A stretch of 64,000 bases of DNA from Amycolatopsis jiangsuensis. Its GTDB lineage: Bacteria; Actinomycetota; Actinomycetes; Mycobacteriales; Pseudonocardiaceae. The stretch is from contig NZ_JACHMG010000001.1 of assembly GCF_014204865.1 (NCBI RefSeq), positions 5,234,501 to 5,298,500 of the forward strand. Reading direction: 5' to 3'. Position 1 is the first letter of the stretch. Each line of letters opens with the position of its first letter. Below, in pieces: positions 17,309 through 25,508 of this stretch. The position numbers and the translations under genes are program-made. Below the pieces are notes generated by a model. That model was not told the origin of the DNA, ran no database searches, and saw only the letters and a list, made by a program, of their open reading frames with translations.

Positions 17309-17381
17309 GGATGGGCCTCCCAGGCCGGCGCCGGGGTTCGGGGGCGCGCCGCCCTGTGCTCTGCAGCGGTTGTGGTACTCG

Positions 17382-17783
17382 TCACTGGCCGGCGGTCCTC
17401 CTCGGCCGGGTGGGCTGCGGCTCACCCGTGCCGAGCACGTAGGACAGGACCAGGTGGTTCCAGTGGCACGTCCGGCACACCTCTACGTCGTAGACGGTGA
17501 ACTCGGCGAAAAGCCCGGCCATCCGGGTCAGTTCGTCGGGTGTGCGTGCCGATCCCGAGACGTGCTTGAGCTCGTCGCCGTAGACCCAGGAGACCAGGGT
17601 CAGTGGCGCCCGGCGGCACATCGGACAGGTCCGGTCCTCGGGCCTTCCGTGAAACTTCGCCGCCCGGAGCAGGTAGGGCCCGGCGTCGCAGACCTCGTGG
17701 TCGCCGACGCGTCCGGAGCGGACGGCGGCCAGCAGCGCACGGCGCTGTAAGGCGTAGTCCACGACCTGCCGCTGGTTTCGCAC
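17382..17783 (-). CDS. DUF5318-family protein
   Basis: The 133-residue protein starts at GTG 17783 (VRNQRQVVDYALQRR). Two CxxC pairs (TCPMC and VCRTCHW) suggest a zinc ribbon; the middle has VSWVYGDELKHVSGSART. It corresponds to Rv0049 of M. tuberculosis, which also neighbours ponA1. The function is unknown; conserved linkage to the PBP gene hints at an envelope-growth role. TACTCT (17791-17796) sits 7 nt before the GTG and there is no ribosome site, so the message is probably leaderless. Confidence 0.85.
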   Translation of the reverse strand: MRNQRQVVDYALQRRALLAAVRSGRVGDHEVCDAGPYLLRAAKFHGRPEDRTCPMCRRAPLTLVSWVYGDELKHVSGSARTPDELTRMAGLFAEFTVYDVEVCRTCHWNHLVLSYVLGTGEPQPTRPRRTAGQ

Positions 17784-17790
17784 GAGGAAC

Positions 17791-17796
17791 AGAGTA
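17791..17796 (-). promoter_or_regulatory. -10 hexamer of leaderless DUF5318 gene
   Basis: TACTCT on the minus strand lies 7 nt before GTG 17783. Confidence 0.6.
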
Positions 17797-17928
17797 CGGG
17801 CTCCTGCTGTGCAGGTGGTGCCCCCTGGTGGCCGGTACCGCGAGCGACCATCCGGACACGCCGACGATTCGGTAACTCTCTGATGACTTTTGCCTGCTTC
17901 CGCCGGCGACCGAGGGTTACCTACGCCA

Positions 17929-17953
17929 CTTCGATGTATCGAAGCGATATAGT
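17929..17953 (+). promoter_or_regulatory. PadR/ino1 promoter with 16-bp palindrome
   Basis: CTTCGAT-GT-ATCGAAG (17929-17944) is a perfect palindrome, followed by TATAGT (17948-17953), a good -10 element. The position fits an operator between -35 and -10 for autoregulation by the PadR protein encoded just downstream. Confidence 0.6.
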
Positions 17954-18030
17954 GGCCGAGTAGGTTGACCGAGCCGGTCCGTGTGGTCAACGGCGCCGGC
18001 CGCGGTCTATTCCCGACAGTGGGGTGCGGT

Positions 18031-18585
18031 GTGCTCGAACTCGCGATCCTCGGATTGCTGCACGAGGCGCCCATGCACGGGTACGTACTGCGCAAACGCT
18101 TGCACGAGACGCTCGGCATGTTCCGGACGTTCTCGTACGGCTCGCTGTACCCGTCCCTGCGGCGGTTGCTGCGGGCCGGTTACCTCGTCGAGGAGCTGGA
18201 CGAGGCGGACGACCGGGCGTGGTCCCGGCGCGGCCGCCGGGTGTACCGGCTCACCGCCGAGGGCAAGGAGCGCTTCGCCGAGCTGCTGGGCGACGCGGGC
18301 CCGCAGACCTGGGACGACGAGGGTTTCGGCGTGCACTTCGCCTTCTTCTCGCGGACCCCGGCCGACGTCCGGATGCGGATTCTCGAGGGCAGGCGCCGCC
18401 GGGTCGAGGAACGGCGCGAGGGCTTGCGGGAGGCGCTGGCGAGGGCCGAGGAGAGGATCGACCGCTACACCCGTGAACTGCACCGGCTCGGCCTGGAGTC
18501 CAGTGAGCGGGAGGTGCGCTGGCTCAACGAGCTGATCGCGCACGAACAAGCCGAGCAGCGCGATCCGGGGCAGCCGGGGCGCTGA
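18031..18585 (+). CDS. PadR-family transcriptional regulator
   Basis: The 184-residue protein starts at GTG 18031 (VLELAILGLLHEAPMHGY), the usual start of the family; upstream in-frame sequence resembles untranslated leader. It has an N-terminal PadR winged helix (residues 1-80) and a C-terminal coiled-coil dimerisation region (PadR-C, about 115-175, RMRILEGRRRRVEERREGL). The sequence is clearly that of the Rv0047c type, which precedes ino1 in M. tuberculosis as here (62 bp gap). It probably controls inositol phosphate synthesis by acting at the palindrome at 17929-17944; the ligand is unknown. Confidence 0.9.
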   Translation: MLELAILGLLHEAPMHGYVLRKRLHETLGMFRTFSYGSLYPSLRRLLRAGYLVEELDEADDRAWSRRGRRVYRLTAEGKERFAELLGDAGPQTWDDEGFGVHFAFFSRTPADVRMRILEGRRRRVEERREGLREALARAEERIDRYTRELHRLGLESSEREVRWLNELIAHEQAEQRDPGQPGR

Positions 18586-18647
18586 GCGGCGCCGCAGCGT
18601 GGCGGCAGACCTGCAGATGTAAGAGAACGGATTAAGGAGAAACCGGC

Positions 18648-19736
18648 ATGGGCTCCAAGCGCCGCGTTCGGGTGGCCATCGTGGGCGTCGGCAACTGCGC
18701 CTCGTCGCTGGTCCAGGGTGTCCAGTACTACCGCGACGCGGATCCAGCCACCCGCGTCCCCGGCCTGATGCACGTGCAGTTCGGCGACTACCACGTGGGC
18801 GACGTGGAGTTCGTCGCCGCGTTCGACGTGGACGCGAAGAAGGTCGGCCGGGATCTCTCGGAGGCGATCTTCGCCAGCGAGAACAACACGATCAAGATCG
18901 CCGACGTGCCGCCGCTCGGCGTCACCGTGGCGCGCGGGCACACCCACGACGGGCTCGGCCGGTTCTACCGAGAGACCATCGAGGAGTCCGACGACCAGCC
19001 GGTGGACGTGGTCGCGGCGCTGCGCGAGGCGCAGGTCGACGTGCTGGTCTCCTACCTGCCGGTGGGTTCGGAGGAGGCGGACAAGTTCTACGCGCAGGCC
19101 GCGATCGACGCGGGTGTCGCGTTCGTGAACGCGCTGCCGGTGTTCATCGCGTCCGACCCGGAGTGGGCGAAGAAGTTCACCGACGCCGGCGTGCCGATCG
19201 TCGGCGACGACATCAAGTCGCAGGTCGGGGCGACCATCACGCACCGGGTGCTGGCGAAGCTGTTCGAGGACCGCGGGGTTCAGCTGGACCGCACGATGCA
19301 GCTCAACGTGGGCGGGAACATGGACTTCCTGAACATGAAGGAGCTCGAGCGGCTGGAGTCGAAGAAAATCTCCAAGACTCAGTCGGTGACCTCGCAGGTG
19401 GACCGCGAGCTCGGCAAGGGCAACGTGCACATCGGGCCGTCGGACTACGTGCAGTGGCTGGACGACCGCAAGTGGGCCTACGTGCGGCTGGAGGGCCGCG
19501 CGTTCGGCGACGTGCCGCTGAACCTGGAGTACAAGCTCGAGGTGTGGGACTCGCCGAACTCGGCGGGCATCATCATCGACGCCGTGCGCGCGGCGAAGAT
19601 CGCTCTCGACCGCGGCGTCGGCGGCCCGATCCTGTCGGCGTCGTCCTACTTCATGAAGTCGCCGCCGGAGCAGTATGACGACTCGACCGCCCGCGACGCG
19701 GTCGACAAGTTCATCCAGGGCGAACTGGAGCGCTGA
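18648..19736 (+). CDS. ino1: Inositol-3-phosphate synthase
   Basis: The 362-residue enzyme converts glucose-6-phosphate to L-myo-inositol-1-phosphate with bound NAD, the first step toward phosphatidylinositol, PIMs and mycothiol. It has an N-terminal Rossmann motif ([16 protein letters not shown]), the family block [15 protein letters not shown] and [12 protein letters not shown], and the catalytic-domain [20 protein letters not shown]. The length is that of the short actinobacterial class. Start ATG 18648 follows AAGGAGA (18634-18640). Co-transcription with the upstream PadR gene is likely; a strong hairpin follows. Confidence 0.97.
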   Translation: MGSKRRVRVAIVGVGNCASSLVQGVQYYRDADPATRVPGLMHVQFGDYHVGDVEFVAAFDVDAKKVGRDLSEAIFASENNTIKIADVPPLGVTVARGHTHDGLGRFYRETIEESDDQPVDVVAALREAQVDVLVSYLPVGSEEADKFYAQAAIDAGVAFVNALPVFIASDPEWAKKFTDAGVPIVGDDIKSQVGATITHRVLAKLFEDRGVQLDRTMQLNVGGNMDFLNMKELERLESKKISKTQSVTSQVDRELGKGNVHIGPSDYVQWLDDRKWAYVRLEGRAFGDVPLNLEYKLEVWDSPNSAGIIIDAVRAAKIALDRGVGGPILSASSYFMKSPPEQYDDSTARDAVDKFIQGELER

Positions 19737-19753
19737 GACCCGCTTCGCTGACG

Positions 19754-19800
19754 GCCGTGCAGGCCGCCACGAGGAAATCCCTCATGGCGGCCTGCACGGC
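19754..19800. terminator. Long hairpin between converging ino1 and methyltransferase genes
   Basis: Arms 19754-19774 and 19780-19800 are 21 bp with one mismatch and a 5-nt loop. The left arm begins GCCGTGCAGGCCGCC, nearly the same as the hairpin at 61261-61303. Confidence 0.75.
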
Positions 19801-19817
19801 GTTTCGGGACAAGCGGG

Positions 19818-20675
19818 TCAGGGCAGATCGGCGCGGACGAGCTGGCCGGCGGCCATCGTCTGCAGGACCATCTCGGGCAGGTCCCGGCCGTGCCGCGCGG
19901 CGTACTCGATCGGGGTGGAGACCTCGACCTGCCAGCCCTGCCCGGTCAGCCAGTCGACCGGGTTCCGGCGTTCCTCCGGGGAGAACAGCCCGGACAGTTC
20001 GACGCCCAGCCGTTCCGGTGCACCCAGGTCCCGCATGTGGTCGGTCGCGGTGGTCAGGTGCTCCGCGGCGAGCCGTTCCACGCCGATCCGGCTGCCAGGG
20101 GCGGAGCGGGCGGCGACCAGTTCGAACAGCTGCTCCTCGGCCGGGGCGGGCAGGTACGGCAGCAGCCCCTCGGCGAGCCACACGGTGGGCAGGCCGCGGT
20201 CGAAACCGGCCTTCTCCAACGCGGCAGGCCAGTCTTCCCGCAGGTCCGCGGGAACCGTATGCCGCGTGCAGCGGGGCTGGGCGGCCAGGCTGTCGAGCAC
20301 CTCCTGCTTGAACTCGAGCACGCGGGGCTGGTCCACCTCGAAAACGGTGCGACCGGTCAGCTCCAGCCGGTGGGCCCGGGCGTCGAGCCCGGCCGCCAGG
20401 ATGACCACCTGCGGGGCGGCCGACCCGGTGACCAGGTCGTCGAAGTAGCGCGACCGGAGCCCGATGTAGCTGGTCATCGCGGTCCAGACCGGATCGTCGG
20501 TCGGTCCGGTCGGCATCGGCCGCGGCGGGTGCGCGGCCCGCACGAACTCCGCCGCGAACGGATCCTCGATCAGCCGATCCGCGGCCGCGGTCTCGATCGC
20601 CCGGCCGGCCGCGACCCCGAGCGCGGTGAGCCCGATGCTGCTGACGATGTCCCATTCCCTCTGCGGAGTAGCCAA
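19818..20675 (-). CDS. Class I SAM-dependent methyltransferase (TIGR00027-like)
   Basis: The protein has about 285 residues, starting at TTG 20675 with AGAGGGA 7 nt upstream; the long upstream extension has no ribosome site. It opens REWDIVSSIGLTALGVAAGRA, followed by the SAM-binding block VVILAAGLDARAHRL and the downstream FEVDQPRVLEFKQ, both typical of the large actinobacterial family related to leucine carboxyl methyltransferases. C-terminal WLAEGLLPYLP is also conserved. Mycobacteria carry many of these with unknown, possibly polyketide- or lipid-related substrates. It converges with ino1. Confidence 0.85.
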   Translation of the reverse strand: MATPQREWDIVSSIGLTALGVAAGRAIETAAADRLIEDPFAAEFVRAAHPPRPMPTGPTDDPVWTAMTSYIGLRSRYFDDLVTGSAAPQVVILAAGLDARAHRLELTGRTVFEVDQPRVLEFKQEVLDSLAAQPRCTRHTVPADLREDWPAALEKAGFDRGLPTVWLAEGLLPYLPAPAEEQLFELVAARSAPGSRIGVERLAAEHLTTATDHMRDLGAPERLGVELSGLFSPEERRNPVDWLTGQGWQVEVSTPIEYAARHGRDLPEMVLQTMAAGQLVRADLP

Positions 20676-20783
20676 TTCCCGTCCCTCTCGCCGATCGTGC
20701 GATACGGGTTCAGGATGGCACTGCGCGATCATCCGGAAGCATGCAGTGAGCATTATGCCGGTATTCGCCGGACGTGAGGTGTG

Positions 20784-21428
20784 TCACTGTCCGCCCTGGA
20801 TGGCCGCGGGCAGCCCGGCGAGGCTGGGCAGCACGGTGACTTCCGCGAGCACCGCCGGATCCGGCGGGAAGTGCGGGTTCGGCACGCCGTAGACGGTCAT
20901 GCCGGCCGCCAGCGCCGCACGCAGACCGTTCGTGCTGTCCTCCACCGCGGCGCACTTCTCCGGCGCGATCTCCAGCAGGGTGGCCGCCCGCAGGTACACG
21001 TCCGGGGCCGGCTTGCCCGCCGCCACCTCCTCGCTCGACACCGCGACCGGTACCAGCGACGTGAGGTCGCACGCGGTGAGGAAAGCGTGGATCAGCACCG
21101 GTGGGGACGAACTCGCGATCGCGACCGGATGGCGGCGGGCGATCTCGCGCACCACCTCCGGTGCCCCGTCGATCACCGGCGGACCGCCGGCGTAGCGGCT
21201 CGCCATCTCGTCGATCACCGTGGTCGCGATCTCGTCCGGACTCAGCTGGGCGCCGAGCGTCTCCACCAGGTACCGGGCCCATTCCGGGGTGCTCATCCCC
21301 TGCTGCGCCCTGGTCGCCTCCGGTCGCCAGGTGCCGCCGTGCGCGGCAACGACCGAGCGGCGCACCTCGTCCCACATCCGCTCGGAGTCCACCAGTACGC
21401 CATCGAGGTCGAAGATCACCGCGTCCAT
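20784..21428 (-). CDS. HAD-family phosphatase (beta-phosphoglucomutase-like)
   Basis: The 214-residue protein has HAD motif I as FDLDGVLVDSE (nucleophile Asp near residue 8), motif II in AIASSSPP, the lysine of motif III in AAGKPAPDVYL and motif IV VEDSTNG. The helical cap (about 18-85) is that of subfamily I, which includes beta-phosphoglucomutases and small sugar-phosphate phosphatases. The substrate is not predictable. Start ATG 21428 has TAGGCT (21436-21441) 7 nt upstream, a leaderless arrangement, and is divergent from a MarR gene 66 bp away. Confidence 0.88.
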   Translation of the reverse strand: MDAVIFDLDGVLVDSERMWDEVRRSVVAAHGGTWRPEATRAQQGMSTPEWARYLVETLGAQLSPDEIATTVIDEMASRYAGGPPVIDGAPEVVREIARRHPVAIASSSPPVLIHAFLTACDLTSLVPVAVSSEEVAAGKPAPDVYLRAATLLEIAPEKCAAVEDSTNGLRAALAAGMTVYGVPNPHFPPDPAVLAEVTVLPSLAGLPAAIQGGQ

Positions 21429-21435
21429 GTCAGGA

Positions 21436-21441
21436 AGCCTA
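21436..21441 (-). promoter_or_regulatory. -10 hexamer of leaderless HAD gene
   Basis: TAGGCT on the minus strand lies 7 nt before ATG 21428. Confidence 0.55.
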
Positions 21442-21468
21442 GTCTGTGAGGGCAATTACTTCGCTACC

Positions 21469-21494
21469 CTAACTAAATTTGTTAGCATAGCTAA
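21469..21494 (+). promoter_or_regulatory. MarR operator overlapping a leaderless -10
   Basis: There are two overlapping perfect inverted repeats: CTAAC-N7-GTTAG (21469-21485) and TTAGC-ATA-GCTAA (21482-21494). TAGCAT (21483-21488) is a -10 hexamer 6 nt before GTG 21495. Binding here would shut off the MarR/MFS pair. Confidence 0.7.
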
Positions 21495-22001
21495 GTGACC
21501 TCCTCGATCGTCGATCTCGCCCACCGGTTCCGGCCGGTGGTGTTCCGGCTGTACTACCTCGTGCGCCGCGAGACGACGCAGCTGCTGACGATCACCCAGG
21601 GCTCGGTGCTGTCCGAACTGGTCGCCCGCGGACCGAGCCGGATGAGCCGGCTCGCCCGGCTCGAGGACGTGCGGATGCCGTCGATGACCGACGTGGCGCG
21701 CCGGCTCGAACGGCTCGGCATGGTGACCCGCCGACCGGATCCGGACGACGGGCGCGCGGTGCTCGTGGAGGCCACCCCGGAAGGTGAGCAGTTCCACGCG
21801 GAGCTCGTCGCCGCGCGGGAGGCGCAGCTGCGGGAGCGGCTGCTGCGGCTGGACGATGCGGAACGCGCCGCCATCGACGCCGCGCTGCCCGCGCTCACCA
21901 AGCTGATCGCCGATTTCCACCGTGAGGACCCGAAATCCGGCGACCCGGAAACCCGTGACCCGAAAAACCCTGAGGAGGAACTGATCAGCGATGAGCGCTG
22001 A
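21495..22001 (+). CDS. MarR-family transcriptional regulator
   Basis: The 168-residue regulator has a winged helix at about 35-105 (LTITQGSVLSELVARGPSR, then the wing MVTRRPDPDDGRAVLVEATPEG), the classic MarR DxRxxxV signature being DDGRAVLV. The C-terminal 25 residues are a Pro/Asp/Lys-rich tail with repeated DPK/DPE units. Start GTG 21495 is directly downstream of a palindromic operator and -10. It overlaps the MFS transporter gene by 11 bp, so it almost certainly represses that exporter and itself until a ligand binds. Confidence 0.92.
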   Translation: MTSSIVDLAHRFRPVVFRLYYLVRRETTQLLTITQGSVLSELVARGPSRMSRLARLEDVRMPSMTDVARRLERLGMVTRRPDPDDGRAVLVEATPEGEQFHAELVAAREAQLRERLLRLDDAERAAIDAALPALTKLIADFHREDPKSGDPETRDPKNPEEELISDER

Positions 22002-23211
22002 GCACCACTCGAGCCTGCTGGACGCGGTCAAGGGCCAGCCCAAACAGGTGTGGATCACCGCGTTCGCCGCGGTCATCGCGTTCATGGGCATCGGCCTTGT
22101 CGATCCGATCCTGCTGTCCATCGCCAAGGGCCTTGACGCCACGCCGTCCCAGGTCACCCTGCTGTTCACCTCGTACCTCGGGGTGCAGGTGATCGCGATG
22201 CTGTTCACCGGAGCCATGTCCGCGCGCTTCGGCGCCAAGCGGACCGTGCTCGTCGGCCTGACACTGATCGTCGCGGCGACCGCGCTGTGCGCCGCGGCCG
22301 GCTCGATCGAACAGCTCGTGGGCCTGCGCGCGGTGTGGGGCCTTGGCAACGCGTTCTTCATCGCCACCGCGCTGTCGGTGATCGTCGGTGCGGCCACCGG
22401 CGGGCAGAGCGGCGCGATCCTGCTGTACGAGGCGGCGCTCGGCGTCGGACTGGCGGTCGGCCCGCTGCTCGGTGCGCTGCTGGGCTCGATCTCCTGGCGT
22501 GGGCCGTTCCTCGGTACCGCAGTGCTGATGGCCGGCGGGCTGGTGCTGTGCACCGTCTTTTTGAAGAGCGACTCGCACGAGAAACGCGACCCCGTCAAAC
22601 TGCTCGACCCGATCCGCGCGCTGAAGCACCCGGGCCTGCTGCGTACCTCGATCGCCTCCGCGCTCTACACCGCGGCGTTCTTCGCGGTGCTCGCCTGGTC
22701 GCCGTTCGTACTGGGCTGGAGCGCGATCGCGGTCGGACTGATCTTCTGCGGCTGGGGCCTGTGCGTGGCGGTGGCCGGGGTGGCGCTGGCGCCGAAGCTG
22801 GCCGGCCGGTTCGGTGAACGGCACGCGGCCGCGCTCGCGGTCGCCGGCTACACCGTGCTGATGCTGGTGCTGGCCATCCCGAGCAAACCGGTGGTGGTCG
22901 TCGGGATCATCCTGTCCGGCCTGGTCTCCGGTCTGCTGAACACCCTGTTCACCGGCACCGCGATGTCCATCAGCGACGCCCCGCGCCCGGTCGCCAGCGC
23001 GGGCTACAACTTCTGCCGGTGGTTCGGTGGCGCGGTCGCGGCCACGCTCGTCGGCCACGTCGCGGACTGGCTCGGCTGGGAGCAGGGACCGTTCGTGGTC
23101 GCCGCGGTGCTGTGCCTGATCGCGGCCGTACTGCTTTCGCTGCGGGAGAAGAAGACGGACTCACACGAGCTGCCGAAGGAGGCCGCACTCGTCGGCGACG
23201 AGGAGTTCTAG
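21991..23211 (+). CDS. MFS transporter, drug-efflux type
   Basis: The 406-residue protein has twelve predicted helices. The loop-2/3 motif reads GAMSARFGAKRTVLVG and the motif C-like segment GVGLAVGPLLGALLGSISWRGPF supports an antiporter of the drug-export type. ATG 21991 has GAGGAGGA inside the end of the marR gene and overlaps it by 11 bp, indicating translational coupling. The substrate is probably a compound sensed by the MarR protein. A strong hairpin (23221-23257) follows the stop. Confidence 0.9.
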   Translation: MSAEHHSSLLDAVKGQPKQVWITAFAAVIAFMGIGLVDPILLSIAKGLDATPSQVTLLFTSYLGVQVIAMLFTGAMSARFGAKRTVLVGLTLIVAATALCAAAGSIEQLVGLRAVWGLGNAFFIATALSVIVGAATGGQSGAILLYEAALGVGLAVGPLLGALLGSISWRGPFLGTAVLMAGGLVLCTVFLKSDSHEKRDPVKLLDPIRALKHPGLLRTSIASALYTAAFFAVLAWSPFVLGWSAIAVGLIFCGWGLCVAVAGVALAPKLAGRFGERHAAALAVAGYTVLMLVLAIPSKPVVVVGIILSGLVSGLLNTLFTGTAMSISDAPRPVASAGYNFCRWFGGAVAATLVGHVADWLGWEQGPFVVAAVLCLIAAVLLSLREKKTDSHELPKEAALVGDEEF

Positions 23212-23220
23212 CCACCCTCG

Positions 23221-23257
23221 GCGATCGCCCCCGGACTGTGTGTCCGGGGGCGATCGC
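23221..23257 (+). terminator. Terminator hairpin after the MFS gene
   Basis: The arms 23221-23236 and 23242-23257 are a perfect 16-bp stem with a short TGTGT loop, 9 nt after the stop codon. No U-tract follows. Confidence 0.7.
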
Positions 23258-23291
23258 ATGTCCGGAGCCGATTGCGGCGAATACACCGGCT

Positions 23292-23313
23292 GTTCACCTT
23301 GACGTCCTGTTGG
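23292..23313 (+). promoter_or_regulatory. Candidate PHO box upstream of phoX
   Basis: GTTCACC (23292-23298) matches the conserved half of the 11-nt PhoP direct repeat described in Streptomyces. A weaker second unit follows in register. It lies about 60-80 nt before the phoX start. Confidence 0.35.
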
Positions 23314-23371
23314 GTCGGGTTTCGCCGCATACGGTCGCTTCGTTCCCCTACTGAAGTGACCTGGAGGACCC

Positions 23372-25453
23372 TTGTCCCTCGAGCCAGGGCGACTGCTGCC
23401 CCTGATCGCCGCCCACCCCGGCGGTCGTTCCCCGATCACCTGCGAGTACCGGTGCGGCAACGCGTGCGCGCACGAGGCGCCGAACCTTTCGGGCAACGAG
23501 TACTTCGGCGACATCGCCAAGGGTGTCTCGCGCCGCGGCGTGTTCAAGGCGGGTGCGGTGATGGCCGCCGCCGCCGGTGGTTTCGCCGCGCTCTCCGGTA
23601 CCGCCGCGGCCGCGCCGGCGTCCCCCGTCGCCGCGTCGAAGAACGGCTCCCGTCCGGTGCCCGGCACCGACTTCGAGCCGGTGCCGCCCAACAACCTCGA
23701 CCGCGTCAGCATCCCCGAGGGCTACGACCAGCACGTGGTGATCCGCTGGGGCGACCCGGTGGTGCCCGGCGCGCCGAAGTTCGACTTCCACCGGCAGACC
23801 GCCGCCGCGCAGGCCCGGCAGTTCGGCTACAACAACGACTTCGTCGGCCTGATCCCGCAGGATCCGCTGGGGCTGCGCAACCTGCTCGTGGTCAACCACG
23901 AGTACACCACCGAGGTGCACCTGTTCCCCGCCGACCAGTACGACCCGGACAACCCCACCGAGGAACAGGTCAAAATCGCCTGGGCGGCGCACGGGTTGTC
24001 GGTGGTGCAGACGCTGCGTGATCCGGTCGGCGGCGCGCTGCGCACGGTGCCCAGCCCGCTGAACCGGCGGATCACGCTCGACACGATCTTCGAGGTACGG
24101 GGCCCGGCTGCCGGTTCGAAGTACCTCCGGACCTCCGCCGATCCTTCCGGGAAACGGGTGCGCGGCACGCAGAACAACTGCTCCGGCGGGGTCACGCCGT
24201 GGGGCACCGTGCTCTCCGGTGAGGAGAACTTCCACCAGTACTTCGCCAATGCGGACAAGGTCACCGACCCGGAGCAGGCCGGCAGGCTCAAGCGCTACGC
24301 GATCGGCACCGGCGCGAGCACGCGCAAGTGGGAGCGCTTCGACAAGCGGTGGGACGTCCCGCGGGAACCCAACGAGCCCAACCGGTTCGGCTGGGTCGTG
24401 GAGATCGACCCGAACGATCCGCACTCCGCGCCGGTCAAGCACACCGCGCTCGGCCGGTTCAAGCACGAGGCGGCGAACGTGAAGATCACCGCCGACGGGC
24501 GGGTCGCGGTGTACTCCGGCGACGACGAGCGGTTCGAGTACATCTACAAGTTCGTCTCCAAGGGCAAGTACAAGAAGGGCAGTTCCGCGTTCGCCCGGCG
24601 GCACAACTCCGCACTGCTGGACGACGGAACGCTCTACGTCGCCAAGTTCACCGGCGACAGCCCGGACGAGATCGACGGCTCCGGTGCGCTGCCCGCGGAC
24701 GGGGAGTTCGACGGCACCGGTGAGTGGATCCCGCTCGCCAGCGGCGACAAGTCCTTTGTGGACGGATTCACCGCGGAGGAGGTCTACGTCTTCACCCGCC
24801 AGGCCGCCGACCGCGCCGGGGCGACCGAAATGGACCGTCCGGAGGACATCGAGCCGAACCCGGTCAACGGCCGGATCTACGCCGCGCTGACCAACAACAC
24901 CGACCGCGGCGCGGCGGGCAAGGCGGGCGTGGACGAGGCGAATCCCCGCAACGGCAACAAGAACGGCCAGGTCCTGGAATGGGACGAGGAGCGTGGCGAC
25001 GCGGCGGCGACCCGGCTGCGCTGGCGGCTGCTGCTGGTCTGCGGCGATCCGGCCGCCGCGGACACCTACTTCGGCGGCTTCCCGAAGGAGCAGGTGAGCC
25101 CGATCTCCTGCCCGGACAACGTCGCCTTCGACCCGCACGGCAACCTGTGGATCTCCACCGACGGCAACACCCTCGGCGGGAACGACGGGCTGTTCTCGGT
25201 CCCGGTGAGCGGGCCGGAACGCGGGCACGTCAAGCAGTTCCTGTCCGTGCCGGTGGGTGCCGAGACGTGCGGTCCGGTGGTCACCGACCACCTCGTGCTG
25301 GTCGCGGTGCAGCATCCGGGGGAGAACGCCGACAGCTCGGCGAACCCCACGTCGCACTGGCCCGACGGCGGCCGCACCCAGCCGCGTCCGGCCATCGTGT
25401 CGGTGTGGCGGAAGGGCCGCTTCGGCCTGCCCGGCCGGATCGGGCAGCGGTAA
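23372..25453 (+). CDS. phoX: PhoX-family alkaline phosphatase (DUF839), Tat-exported
   Basis: The 693-residue protein starts at TTG 23372 after GGAGGA. The N-terminus is long, with the twin-arginine motif SRRGVFKAG near residues 52-60 and a hydrophobic Ala-rich stretch to about 85. The mature part is a PhoX/DUF839 beta-propeller: VVNHEYTTEVHLF, NCSGGVTPWGTVLSGEEN (conserved Cys and Glu), RFKHEAANVKI and PDNVAFDPHGNLWISTDG. PhoX enzymes bind iron and calcium and release phosphate from phosphoesters outside the cell. A possible PHO box upstream fits induction by phosphate starvation. Confidence 0.92.
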   Translation: MSLEPGRLLPLIAAHPGGRSPITCEYRCGNACAHEAPNLSGNEYFGDIAKGVSRRGVFKAGAVMAAAAGGFAALSGTAAAAPASPVAASKNGSRPVPGTDFEPVPPNNLDRVSIPEGYDQHVVIRWGDPVVPGAPKFDFHRQTAAAQARQFGYNNDFVGLIPQDPLGLRNLLVVNHEYTTEVHLFPADQYDPDNPTEEQVKIAWAAHGLSVVQTLRDPVGGALRTVPSPLNRRITLDTIFEVRGPAAGSKYLRTSADPSGKRVRGTQNNCSGGVTPWGTVLSGEENFHQYFANADKVTDPEQAGRLKRYAIGTGASTRKWERFDKRWDVPREPNEPNRFGWVVEIDPNDPHSAPVKHTALGRFKHEAANVKITADGRVAVYSGDDERFEYIYKFVSKGKYKKGSSAFARRHNSALLDDGTLYVAKFTGDSPDEIDGSGALPADGEFDGTGEWIPLASGDKSFVDGFTAEEVYVFTRQAADRAGATEMDRPEDIEPNPVNGRIYAALTNNTDRGAAGKAGVDEANPRNGNKNGQVLEWDEERGDAAATRLRWRLLLVCGDPAAADTYFGGFPKEQVSPISCPDNVAFDPHGNLWISTDGNTLGGNDGLFSVPVSGPERGHVKQFLSVPVGAETCGPVVTDHLVLVAVQHPGENADSSANPTSHWPDGGRTQPRPAIVSVWRKGRFGLPGRIGQR

Positions 25454-25496
25454 CTCTTTGGAGTGGCTCGTCCTGCGTGACCCCGGTGCCGGGTAA

Positions 25497-25502
25497 TAAC
25501 TT
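25497..25502 (+). promoter_or_regulatory. -10 hexamer of leaderless SdrD-B gene
   Basis: TAACTT lies 6 nt before GTG 25509; no ribosome site is present. Confidence 0.5.
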
Positions 25503-25508
25503 CGCCGG

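Noticed and set aside
11983..17500. Very long plus-strand open frames (over 900 and 1100 codons) opposite the two PBP genes
   Set aside because: They are antisense shadows caused by high GC at third positions. They are Arg/Gly/Val-rich with no domains, while the minus strand carries complete PBP motifs.
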